Assembly: GCA_001803565.1 (NCBI GenBank)
Contig: MHDQ01000150.1
Coordinates: 9,849-22,891, forward strand
DNA from: Nitrospinae bacterium RIFCSPLOWO2_12_FULL_45_22
GTDB lineage: Bacteria > 2-12-FULL-45-22
Direction: 5' to 3'
Length of the DNA: 13,043 nt
Within the stretch, counting starts at the first letter, position 1. Every line of letters starts with the position of its first letter. This document shows positions 1-6,705 of this stretch, in pieces. A model generated the notes under the pieces. That model ran no database searches. It had not been told where the DNA came from and saw only the letters and a list, made by a program, of their open reading frames with translations. The translations under genes were made by a program, and so were the position numbers.

Positions 1-32
1 GGTAGCCGACGCAGATTACACTATTTAAGGAA

Positions 33-56
33 TGCCTGTCTGCCAAGGCACAGGCA
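33..56. repeat. Short GC-rich hairpin
   Basis: TGCCTGT (33-39) and ACAGGCA (50-56) are perfect 7-bp arms around a 10-nt loop, which itself contains TGCC-AA-GGCA. It begins exactly where the match to the second repeat copy ends, so it may be the first piece of inserted DNA. Confidence 0.6.
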
Positions 57-58
57 GG

Positions 59-109
59 GTAGTGGCAGAGCTTGCTCTGCAAATAAAGTCGAGCAAGCTC
101 GACCACTAC
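59..109. repeat. Double palindrome enclosed by an outer stem
   Basis: GTAGTGG (59-65) pairs with CCACTAC (103-109) and encloses two perfect hairpins: GCAGAGC-TT-GCTCTGC (65-80) and GTCGAGC-AA-GCTCGAC (88-103). The layout could fold into a three-way junction on either strand. The core GC(A/T)(A/T)GC resembles the hairpins between ilvN and ilvB at 8285-8348, suggesting one dispersed hairpin family. Confidence 0.7.
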
Positions 110-138
110 AAATTTATTACATAGCCTTTATGACAAAG

Positions 139-285
139 GTAAGCGTTCAGCCGTCAGCAATCAGTGGTCAGCAAGACAAATAAAAACAACAGCTTATATA
201 GAAACCCTCAGCTTGGAAATTGTAGAACATCTCTCGTATCACCTTGTTTTTGCTGAAAGCTGACGGCTAATAGCTGAACGCTTAC
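139..285. mobile_element. 147-bp MITE-like element with 36-nt inverted ends and 8-bp flanking direct repeats
   Basis: The left end (139-174) and the reverse complement of the right end (250-285) are both 36 nt and align without gaps. The outer 13 bases, GTAAGCGTTCAGC, are identical. Inside, both arms are built of 7-bp units: CGTCAGC, AATCAGT, GGTCAGC on the left and TATTAGC, CGTCAGC, TTTCAGC on the right. TGACAAAG occurs immediately outside both ends (131-138 and 286-293), as expected of a target-site duplication. The 75-bp interior has no coding capacity, so the element would have to be mobilised by an enzyme encoded elsewhere. Mobility is inferred from structure only. Confidence 0.6.
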
Positions 286-399
286 TGACAAAGAATAGCC
301 ACACCCATTTTCTATTCTGAATTCTGACTCCTGTATTCTAGTTATCTGTGTGGATCTGCGGAAATCTGCGTCCAATAAATGGGGGTTTGCCTAAAAGCA

Positions 400-432
400 A
401 TAACGCCAGGGCAAAGCGATCCCTGGCGTTAT
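400..432 (-). terminator. Intrinsic terminator after lptD
   Basis: ATAACGCCAGGG (400-411) and CCCTGGCGTTAT (421-432) form a perfect 12-bp stem with a 9-nt loop, 25 bp past the lptD stop. On the minus strand the stem is followed by TTGCTTTTAG, a modest T-rich tract. The position and stem strength fit the 3' end of the whole minus-strand gene run. The T-tract is short, so termination may be partial. Confidence 0.7.
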
Positions 433-457
433 ATTTCTTCAAAATGGAATCCACCAA

Positions 458-2623
458 TTACTTATTATAGAGAGAAAAGATGGGCTTTCCTTTAATATCT
501 TTGCCGAAAGAGCCTAAGCCATACAGACTTACTAAGAAGCCAAACTCATACTCGCTCTTCTGGCGATAATAATCGGTTTCTGTGGTGCGGTCAATAAAAT
601 TCAGGCTAATATTAAAGCAAGAACCTTGATAGCCAAAGGCATAATTCTTTTCTAAGAATAGACCCTTAGCGGCATCATAACGGGTGGAGAACTGGAGGGC
701 CCAATTCTTAATAAAGTCTATACCAAAGCCTACATTATAAAACTCCTCAGTCTCATCTAAATCACTACTTACTGAAGGCCGGGCATATCTCCTCTCTAAG
801 TCAATAAATCCCCATTTTCTATGCGTAAGTCTTATCTTCTGTCCACTCCTGGTAAAGGCATTTTCATAAATATCATAAGCCCCATCCAGATTCAGCTCCA
901 GGAAAGGAAAGATATGGGTATCCAGATCATAAAAAGTCTCTGAGAAAGGATATTGCTTATCGAGACTATATTCCCTTATATCGTAACCCTGGCCTAGCTC
1001 AAACCTGACGATTTCTCTCGTCGAATCCTTTTCTTTAGCCAGGAAGCGGTTAATCAGAGAAAACTGGACATGGTTCTTGGGTTCCAGATCATCTATAGAA
1101 TCGAATTTTATAATCTTTGCCCGATCTTCTTCTTTGGTCCATTCTGGTGAATAGTTATATGTTATGCGCGGTTCAATAAGGTGTCTCAGGGCAGACATCT
1201 TATCCCAGTTAACTTTATATGTCCGGTAGGTCTTTGGCCCCTGGAAATCTAGCTCAAATAAAGGCATCTGGCGGAAGAGGGTATCACCACTACCGCCTTG
1301 TAAAGGGTTATAATAGGTCTCGCGTAAACCGAGGGAAGGAGTGACACTAAACCAGGGAACCATGGTAAAGGGCATAGATACCTGAGGGAATAGATCAAAG
1401 CGGGCTACTTGCTCTTTCCGACCGTCTTCTTCCCGATAAAAATCTACCGCTGAGGACTGAAGTTGGAAAAAGAAGGGGCTATCCTTTATCTGCTGATTAT
1501 GGAAGGTATAGATGAGCTCAGGTAATTTAGCAAAGACTTGCTGAGGGGCATCACCAGACTCATTATCTTCCTTCAACCCTTCCAAATATTCTGAATATAA
1601 TTGTAGAGTGCTGTTTTCCCAACTCTTGGTCACATCAAGAAAGGAATCCGAGTAACGTCTGGTACGGGTCTCTACCTCCTTTTCAAATTCTTTATCACTA
1701 TTGTTTTCACTAAGCATATCCAGCTTCAATCGGCCCTTGATATCATTCTTGAACTTCTGGTTATGCTCAAAATCTATCTTGTAAAAATTCCCACCAGTTT
1801 TCTGGTCTCGTAAGAAGGAGCCAGCAAAAGTCCCGGAGGTATTCTTATCCCAGAAATATCGGTATTCCAACTTGGGCCTCACACCCCGCTGGCCCAGGCT
1901 ATCGAAACCAAAGGTAGCGTCAGTATTACCTTTGATCGCCCAAAAAAAGCTGTTCCCCAGGGTAAAACCATCTTCATTACCAAAGCCTATCTTCGGGGTA
2001 AGAAAGCCACTGTTACGTCTCTTCTGGGACATAGGGACATAGAACAGGGGGGTATAGAAGAGTGGGATATTTTTTATACGGAAAGATGGGTTTTTCAGAA
2101 AGGCATACTTATCTGGACTCACCTCGGCTTCACCCATATGGAAGCTCCAGGGTGGTGATTTACCCTGGCAGGAACTAATAGTCCCTTCTTTAACCTTATA
2201 TTTGTTTTCTCCTAACCATTCCAACTGCTGGGCCGCCACATAGTAAAGGGCGTTGACAAAGCCATTACCGTTATAAATAGTCCCCTGCTTATTAAAGATA
2301 TTGAAATTGGCCTTCTCACAAAAAATTTGGTTATCTTTATCCTTTATTTCTACATTACCAGAGGCAAAACTGTCACCGGTCAGGGTGTTTACCTTCAGAT
2401 AATCTGCTTGTATCCGCATATCTTTATAGCGGATATCAACAAAACCCTGGGCAATAACAGTATTGGTCTTCCCCTGGTTTTCTATCTGGTCGGCATAGAT
2501 ACTCATAGGCGGGGGCGCAGCTTTAGAGGATGGTGATGCCAGAGTTTTTAATGGGTAGAAGATCAAAAGGGATATTAATAATAACCAATAAAGACTTCTT
2601 AACCCCCCCTTCTTCCATAGCAT
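458..2623 (-). CDS. lptD: LPS-assembly outer-membrane protein LptD
   Basis: This protein is the outer-membrane beta-barrel that receives lipopolysaccharide from the LptA bridge and, with LptE, places it in the outer leaflet. Its 721 aa fit the family. A signal peptide covers residues 1-29 (Lys/Arg start, hydrophobic LYWLLLISLLIFYPL, probable cut after LKTLA). An OstA/LptA-like domain spans roughly 40-145, with repeated 'ADQIENQ...ADYLKVN' strand patterns, and a long barrel with many aromatic, alternating strands runs to the end. Only three cysteines are seen (C102, C152, C669). C152 in SSCQGKSPPW matches the conserved inter-domain cysteine, so a single long-range C152-C669 disulfide is plausible, against two in E. 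coli. The start is ATG with AGGAGA seven bases upstream. It is last in the run, 24 bp after folC. Confidence 0.93.
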   Translation of the reverse strand: MLWKKGGLRSLYWLLLISLLIFYPLKTLASPSSKAAPPPMSIYADQIENQGKTNTVIAQGFVDIRYKDMRIQADYLKVNTLTGDSFASGNVEIKDKDNQIFCEKANFNIFNKQGTIYNGNGFVNALYYVAAQQLEWLGENKYKVKEGTISSCQGKSPPWSFHMGEAEVSPDKYAFLKNPSFRIKNIPLFYTPLFYVPMSQKRRNSGFLTPKIGFGNEDGFTLGNSFFWAIKGNTDATFGFDSLGQRGVRPKLEYRYFWDKNTSGTFAGSFLRDQKTGGNFYKIDFEHNQKFKNDIKGRLKLDMLSENNSDKEFEKEVETRTRRYSDSFLDVTKSWENSTLQLYSEYLEGLKEDNESGDAPQQVFAKLPELIYTFHNQQIKDSPFFFQLQSSAVDFYREEDGRKEQVARFDLFPQVSMPFTMVPWFSVTPSLGLRETYYNPLQGGSGDTLFRQMPLFELDFQGPKTYRTYKVNWDKMSALRHLIEPRITYNYSPEWTKEEDRAKIIKFDSIDDLEPKNHVQFSLINRFLAKEKDSTREIVRFELGQGYDIREYSLDKQYPFSETFYDLDTHIFPFLELNLDGAYDIYENAFTRSGQKIRLTHRKWGFIDLERRYARPSVSSDLDETEEFYNVGFGIDFIKNWALQFSTRYDAAKGLFLEKNYAFGYQGSCFNISLNFIDRTTETDYYRQKSEYEFGFLVSLYGLGSFGKDIKGKPIFSLYNK

Positions 2624-2647
2624 AATTATTTCTCCTCTAATATAAAT

Positions 2648-3976
2648 TTATGAAGCCTTTCTAAATATATCTAACTTTTGATCCAACCCCAAGCTCTTTA
2701 TAGCCTTACGCGCTTCTCCTACAGTATAAAGAGAACCTGTTATACAGATAATATCTTCCGCTCCTGCTAAGCCCTTGGCATAGGCTATAGCCTTGGGAAC
2801 GTCTTCTATTATTATCGGCTTCTGCCCCCTCTTTATTACTTCTTTTGCTACTAAATCTACCCCCGCCCCTCGGGGGGTCGAGGGACATGTTATTATTATA
2901 ACAGCATTATTATTAAAAAGGGAAGAAAAATTTTTTATCATTATATCATATTTTTTATCTTGTAAAACCCCAAAAATGATAAAAAGTTTTTTATAGGAAA
3001 AAATTTTTTTTAAGGCTGCTACTAAAGCCTTAATGGCCTGGGGGTTATGGGCTCCATCTAAGAGTATTACTGGATCATGGGCCATTATTTCTATCCGGCC
3101 TTCCCAGCAAACCTCTTCCAGACCCCTTCTTATATCATCCGGCTGGACAATAAACCCTGCATCATTAAGCTGGTGGCAAACCTCTACCGCCGTTGCAGCA
3201 TTAATTATTTGATGCTCCCCTAACAGGGATAACCGTAGGCCATCATATCTTATCCCAGGGGAAAAAAAATTGAACCGCTGCCCATCCTTACTACTCTCTA
3301 ATTTTCTTACCCAGAAATCTCTTCCATAAAACCATAATTTGGCCTTCAATGCCTCACACTGCTTCTCCATAAAGAGCCTGACCTTAGGTTGCAGCCGCGA
3401 GCATACGGCCCTCCCCTCTCGCTTGATAATGCCAGCCTTTTCCTGGGCAATGGCTAGCAAGGTATTGCCCAGATAGTTAGTATGGTCTAAACCAATACTG
3501 GTTATAACAGATACCAATGGCCTCACTACATTAGTAGCATCTAATCTACCACCCATGCCTGTCTCCAATATAGCTATATCCACTTTCTCCTGGGCAAAAT
3601 AGCTCAAGGCCATGACGGTAATAAATTCAAAATAAGTTAAAGATGCTTCCAGTTGCCGGACTCTCCGGATGAGTTGGCCGGCCATATTCTTTGGTATAGG
3701 TATCCTATTGATCTTTACCCTTTCCCGGAAATTATCCAGGTGGGGAGAAGTATACAGACCTACCTTGTAACCACTGGCCTCTAAAATAGAACTTATTATA
3801 GTAGCGGTAGAGCCCTTACCATTGGTGCCGGCTATAAGAATAGTGTTTAACTGGCAGTGGGGATTCCCTAGATAAGAAAGGCTCTCTTCCATCTGTTGAA
3901 GGCCCAGTCTGATACCTGCACCGGTTAAAGAATCAAGATAATTAAATTCTTCCTTATAGTCCATATAGTCCATCAT
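2648..3976 (-). CDS. folC: Bifunctional folylpolyglutamate synthase / dihydrofolate synthase
   Basis: This Mur-ligase-family enzyme adds glutamate to dihydropteroate and to folates using ATP in the cytoplasm. Residue numbers are for the 442-aa form. The P-loop GTNGKGST is near residue 50, TSPHLDNFRERVKIN follows, ETGMGGRLDATNVV lies near 138-151, the QEKAGIIK lysine region is near 178-185, and the DGAHN motif starts at about 307. The frame is open upstream to a TTG at 4018, but those 14 codons are repeat DNA (3985-4002) unlike FolC. I therefore start at the first ATG (3976); ATG codons at 3973 and 3964 are alternatives, and none has a clear SD. The stretch around 2930-3015 is very AT-rich with long A and T runs (Phe/Lys/Ile codons) but stays in frame. 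AccD-FolC adjacency is common. Confidence 0.93.
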   Translation of the reverse strand: MMDYMDYKEEFNYLDSLTGAGIRLGLQQMEESLSYLGNPHCQLNTILIAGTNGKGSTATIISSILEASGYKVGLYTSPHLDNFRERVKINRIPIPKNMAGQLIRRVRQLEASLTYFEFITVMALSYFAQEKVDIAILETGMGGRLDATNVVRPLVSVITSIGLDHTNYLGNTLLAIAQEKAGIIKREGRAVCSRLQPKVRLFMEKQCEALKAKLWFYGRDFWVRKLESSKDGQRFNFFSPGIRYDGLRLSLLGEHQIINAATAVEVCHQLNDAGFIVQPDDIRRGLEEVCWEGRIEIMAHDPVILLDGAHNPQAIKALVAALKKIFSYKKLFIIFGVLQDKKYDIMIKNFSSLFNNNAVIIITCPSTPRGAGVDLVAKEVIKRGQKPIIIEDVPKAIAYAKGLAGAEDIICITGSLYTVGEARKAIKSLGLDQKLDIFRKAS

Positions 3977-3984
3977 CCCGTAAA

Positions 3985-4108
3985 ACCGCAAAGACGCAGA
4001 GGACCCCGAGACCCTCAATAGGTCATTACGTTATTAGGTTATTAAGTAATATCGCAATAACGTAGTCACCCAATGACCCATTATCCCCTTTGCGTTCCCT
4101 GCGCTTCT
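3985..4108. repeat. Nested inverted short-repeat element in the accD-folC gap
   Basis: The outer arms are CGCAAAG (3987-3993, continuing ACGCAGAGG) and CTTTGCG (4088-4094, continuing into TTCCCTGCGC). The inner arms are GGTCATT (4021-4027) with AATGACC (4072-4078), then ACGTTATT (4028-4035) with AATAACGT (4056-4063), separated by an 8-nt bulge. It fills most of the 149-bp spacer and supplies the DNA just upstream of the folC start. No flanking direct repeat is evident. The 7-bp unit GGTCATT also appears in the accD-pssA spacer. Confidence 0.6.
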
Positions 4109-4125
4109 GTAGTGAATAATCTTGG

Positions 4126-4974
4126 TTAATTAAACCCTAGATGATTAATGATATTCCCTATGGTTTGCTTTAATTCTCTCCTTGCCACCACCATATCAAT
4201 CATACCATGTTTAAGCAGAAACTCCGCCCGTTGGAAGCCCTCAGGTAATTTCTGTTTAATAGTCTGTTCTATCACCCTGGGCCCCGCAAATCCTATCAAG
4301 GCCCCTGGCTCAGCTATAATAATATCTCCTAACATAGCCAGGCTAGCAGAGACACCACCTGTCGTAGGATCGGTCAGGATAGAGATATAGGGAAGCCCTT
4401 GCTTAAAGAATTTTGCCAGGCATGAGCTTACTTTAGCCATCTGCATTAAAGACAAGATACCTTCCTGCATCCGGGCCCCACCCGAGCAAGAAACTATGGC
4501 CAGTGGAATGTGTTGGTCTATAGCCCGCTCAATAGAACGGCTTATCTTCTCACCCACCACTGAACCCATGCTACCCCCCATGAAATTAAACTCAAAGATA
4601 CACAATTGAATAAGGGTATTATTCAATCGGCCTGAACCACAAATCACTGCCTCCCTTATCCCCAGAGCCTTATTGGCCTGATTTACCCTCTCTGGATAGC
4701 GCTTAGAATCCTTAAATTTTAAGGGATCAGCCGTTGTTAGAAGGGAGTCAACCTCTTCAAAGGTGCTGGGGTCGGTTAATAAATCTATCCTTTCCTGGGC
4801 ACTAATCCTAAAATGGTAATTGCATTTGGGGCAAACTTTAGAATTTTTCTCTACTTCCTTCTTATAAACTATTGCCTTACATGCATTACACTTTATCCAT
4901 AATCCCTCAGGAATATCTAGTTTATTATTATCGCCAATCTTTTTTAGCTCGGTTTTGTTTCTGGCAAACCACAT
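4126..4974 (-). CDS. accD: Acetyl-CoA carboxylase carboxyltransferase subunit beta
   Basis: AccD is the zinc-bearing beta subunit of the AccA/AccD carboxyltransferase that moves the carboxyl group from biotin to acetyl-CoA, the committed step of fatty-acid synthesis. At 282 aa it is family length without the C-terminal tail of E. coli AccD. A four-cysteine zinc ribbon is present (C29, C32, C48, C51: CNAC and CPKC). The carboxyltransferase core shows FNFMGGSMGSVVGEK, SCSGGARMQEG, GGVSASLAMLGD and IGFAGPRVIEQT. AccA is not in this window. The ATG start matches family N-termini (IPEGLW follows). The bases upstream, reading ACAAATAACCAAT, hold no SD because a heptad array ends about two bases from the start codon. 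Confidence 0.94.
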   Translation of the reverse strand: MWFARNKTELKKIGDNNKLDIPEGLWIKCNACKAIVYKKEVEKNSKVCPKCNYHFRISAQERIDLLTDPSTFEEVDSLLTTADPLKFKDSKRYPERVNQANKALGIREAVICGSGRLNNTLIQLCIFEFNFMGGSMGSVVGEKISRSIERAIDQHIPLAIVSCSGGARMQEGILSLMQMAKVSSCLAKFFKQGLPYISILTDPTTGGVSASLAMLGDIIIAEPGALIGFAGPRVIEQTIKQKLPEGFQRAEFLLKHGMIDMVVARRELKQTIGNIINHLGFN

Positions 4975-4976
4975 AT

Positions 4977-5087
4977 TGGTTATTTGTCATTTGTCATTTG
5001 TCATTTGTCATTTGTCATTTGTCATTTGTCATTAGTCATTTAACCTACCTTTCCTCCCAATGACCAATGACCAGTGACTAATGACCA
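4977..5087. repeat. Asymmetric convergent heptad arrays filling the pssA-accD gap
   Basis: The left arm starts TGGTTATT, then has seven perfect tandem copies of TGTCATT (4985-5033) and one AGTCATT (5034-5040). The right arm, read as reverse complement from 5087, is TGGTCATT, AGTCACT, GGTCATT, GGTCATT. The arms face each other and share unit length and outer sequence, but one has about twice as many units, as expected from slippage expansion. The element occupies almost the whole 116-bp space between the pssA stop and the accD start. On the accD transcript the units read AATGACA, giving an ATG every 7 nt, most opening a five-codon frame that ends in TGA. Confidence 0.8.
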
Positions 5088-5090
5088 GGT

Positions 5091-5849
5091 TTATGCCTGC
5101 TCCTCAGCTACCTCGGCCCCAGCCTTAGGCTTTCTCTTATAGGGAGCGATCAAGGCCCTTATTGGCCCTGATACTACGTAAGAAAACAAGAGGAGGAAAA
5201 TCGAGATCTGGGGGAGAGAGCCGACCACTAAGATAGCTAATACCATTACTACTAAGAGCCCAAAGGGCTTTCTCTTTCTTAGATTAAGGTGTTTAAAACT
5301 AGGGTATCTGATGTTGCTCACCATTAAAAAGGCCAATAAGTATACCGGTATCAAAAAGAGCAACCCCCTGATCCGTTCTTCAGATAAAGACAAATCTTTA
5401 CTCAAAATGACCAGTATGGCCAGGAAACCCGCTGCCGCCGGTATAGGCAAGCCCACAAAATCTTTGCTCTTTATCCCGGAAAACTGCACATTGAACCGCG
5501 CCAGCCTCAAGGCGCCACAGATAACAAAAACAAAAGCCGCCAATATACCGATACGCCCCAAAGGCTTAAGACTCCACGAATAGATCAGAACCCCAGGGGC
5601 TACTCCAAAGGTAATAAAATCGGCTAAAGAATCATACTCTACCCCAAAGTCGGTACAGGCATTAGTAAACCTTGCTACCCTACCATCCAACCCATCAATA
5701 ATAATGGCTATCAAAACAGCTAAAGAAGCCGCGTAGTAACGCTCATAATAGACACTGATCAGGGAATAAAAACCACAAAATATGTTGGCCGAAGTAAGCA
5801 AGCTAGGTATTATATAAATCCCTCTGCGTTTAATCTCCTTTTTCTTCAA
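5091..5849 (-). CDS. pssA: CDP-diacylglycerol--serine O-phosphatidyltransferase
   Basis: This integral membrane enzyme makes phosphatidylserine from CDP-diacylglycerol and serine, the substrate of the neighbouring Psd. The CDP-alcohol phosphotransferase signature is complete: D52-x2-D55-G56-x2-A59-R60-x8-G69-x3-D73-x3-D77. At 252 aa, with several hydrophobic segments (about 20-50, 85-110, 130-150, 165-185, 200-230), it matches the Bacillus-type membrane PssA rather than the PLD-like E. coli enzyme. The N-terminal PSLLTSANIFCGFYS is typical. The start is TTG, with GGGGAG (5858-5863) eight bases upstream. Psd lies upstream across a 214-bp repeat-filled spacer, although the two genes are usually close. 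Confidence 0.92.
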   Translation of the reverse strand: MKKKEIKRRGIYIIPSLLTSANIFCGFYSLISVYYERYYAASLAVLIAIIIDGLDGRVARFTNACTDFGVEYDSLADFITFGVAPGVLIYSWSLKPLGRIGILAAFVFVICGALRLARFNVQFSGIKSKDFVGLPIPAAAGFLAILVILSKDLSLSEERIRGLLFLIPVYLLAFLMVSNIRYPSFKHLNLRKRKPFGLLVVMVLAILVVGSLPQISIFLLLFSYVVSGPIRALIAPYKRKPKAGAEVAEEQA

Positions 5850-5880
5850 GCTCTTTACTCCCCATTTTAAATTATATTTC

Positions 5881-6050
5881 GGAGACAGATTTCCGCAGAT
5901 CCACGCAGATAAGTAGAATACAGGAGTCAGAAGCCGGAATTCAGAATAGAAAATAAGTTGTTCCTTTCATGCTGACTTCTGAATTTTAACTCCTGTATTC
6001 CTTAAATAGTGTAATCTACGTCGGGTACCCACGGAGTGGGTGGTGCGTCC
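5881..6050. repeat. 170-bp dispersed repeat, copy 2, with inverted heptad arms
   Basis: The ends are GGAGACA (5881-5887) and TGCGTCC (6044-6050), imperfect inverted termini. The left end carries 10-bp-periodic CGCAGAT repeats. Two convergent heptad arms follow: 5916-5948 (GAATACA, GGAGTCA, GAAGCCG, GAATTCA, GAATA) and, reverse-complemented from 6000 to 5971, GAATACA, GGAGTTA, AAATTCA, GAAGTCA. Near the right end is a perfect hairpin ACCCAC-GGA-GTGGGT (6027-6041). The spacer matches the two ends of the region 1-373 in opposite orientation. Relative to that copy it carries exactly one additional 7-bp unit between the ATTCTGAATTC and TGACTCCTG blocks (minus-strand reading). No flanking direct repeat is seen. 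Confidence 0.75.
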
Positions 6051-6063
6051 AAAAAGGAAATTC

Positions 6064-6705
6064 CTATGCTATGAATTTGGCTATAATAGTTTCTCCTGCC
6101 CTGACTTTATCACCCACTTTGATATATGGCTCACACACCACAGGAAATAGCAGTTCCACCCTGGAACCAAACTTGATCAGACCTAATTTCTGGCCGCATG
6201 CTAAATAATCGCCTGGTTTAACCCAGCATACTATCCGCCGGGCAATAAAACCAGCTATTTGCCTTATTACTAATGGACCGAAATCGCCAGACAATAAGAT
6301 GCTATTCTGTTCATTAAGTTTGGCTGCCTTCCTCCATAAAGCCGGTAAAAACTTACCTGGTCTATACTCAGTGTTAACTACCCGGCCAGAATAGGGTGAG
6401 CGATTGATATGGACATCGAAGAGGGATAGGAATATACTGACGCAATAGACCTCTTTTTTGAAGAACGATTCATCATATACTTTTTCCAAACCAATCACCC
6501 GTCCATCGGCTGGAGAAATAATAGCCTGGGGTATAGCAGGATGGGTTCTTTCCGGGTCCCGGAAAAAATATATTGTTATCAGTGCCAGAAAGAAAAAGGG
6601 AAGGTAAAGGGGTACAAGTTTCAGTAGATAGAAAAATAGAGCCAGGCCAGAAAAGGTCAGGATAATGGGTAACCCTTCTGGGACGATAGGTAATCTTTTT
6701 ATCAT
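6064..6705 (-). CDS. psd: Phosphatidylserine decarboxylase proenzyme (short type)
   Basis: Psd decarboxylates phosphatidylserine to phosphatidylethanolamine at the inner membrane. It is made as a proenzyme that cuts itself at a Gly-Ser bond, leaving a pyruvoyl group on the new alpha chain. Here FGSRVEL near residues 179-185 supplies the cleavage site (Ser about 181). [27 protein letters not shown] and YRPGKF are family signatures. Two hydrophobic stretches at about residues 12-48 anchor it. The 213-aa length is that of the short bacterial/archaeal class. I choose the ATG at 6705, whose ATGA overlaps the ilvC stop (translational coupling, AGG four bases upstream), over an in-frame TTG at 6717. 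PssA lies downstream. Confidence 0.93.
   Translation of the reverse strand: MIKRLPIVPEGLPIILTFSGLALFFYLLKLVPLYLPFFFLALITIYFFRDPERTHPAIPQAIISPADGRVIGLEKVYDESFFKKEVYCVSIFLSLFDVHINRSPYSGRVVNTEYRPGKFLPALWRKAAKLNEQNSILLSGDFGPLVIRQIAGFIARRIVCWVKPGDYLACGQKLGLIKFGSRVELLFPVVCEPYIKVGDKVRAGETIIAKFIA

Larger units (their letters stand above)
1..373 (+). repeat. Interrupted copy 1 of a two-copy dispersed repeat, left edge cut off
   Basis: This gene-free tail lies downstream of lptD. Its two ends match, in order, the reverse complement of the spacer at 5881-6050. Positions 1-33 match 5997-6029 at 31 of 33 bases. Positions 307-373 match 5881-5954 apart from a few substitutions and one missing 7-bp unit. 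The right end carries a 10-bp periodicity (ATCTGTGTGG, ATCTGCGGAA, ATCTGCGTCC) and stops at TGCGTCC (367-373), the inverse of the GGACGCA-type end of the other copy. Between the two matching blocks this copy has 273 bp (34-306) and the other has 42 bp. The extra DNA holds the hairpins at 33-109 and the flanked element at 139-285. No open frame of note is present on either strand. Confidence 0.7.

Noticed and set aside
2706-2888. Alternative-frame 60-aa reading within folC
   Set aside because: FolC stays continuous in its own frame through this part, so this is a shadow and not a sign of frameshift.
2930-3015. Long A and T runs in folC suggesting a pseudogene or programmed slippage
   Set aside because: The frame is intact and motifs on both sides (DGAHN upstream, the C-terminal ITGSLYTVGEARK) are in phase. 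AT-rich codon use is enough to explain it.
3977-4018. Fourteen-codon N-terminal extension of FolC from a TTG
   Set aside because: The extension is translated repeat DNA (CGCAAAG/ACGCAGAGG units), has no SD and does not resemble FolC N-termini.
4872-5063. Plus-strand 63-aa frame with a repeating FVICHLS peptide
   Set aside because: The peptide repeat is simply the 7-bp array read three units at a time. It overlaps accD and lies outside any coding context.
4977-5087. Target-site duplication at this and the other heptad elements
   Set aside because: The flanks of 4977-5087, 5881-6050, 11845-11909 and 12303-12365 show no matching direct repeats. Only 139-285 does.
1-6060. CRISPR array from the many short repeats
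   Set aside because: Units are 6-10 bp and contiguous, without spacers of constant length between 23-50 bp repeats, and no cas genes are present.
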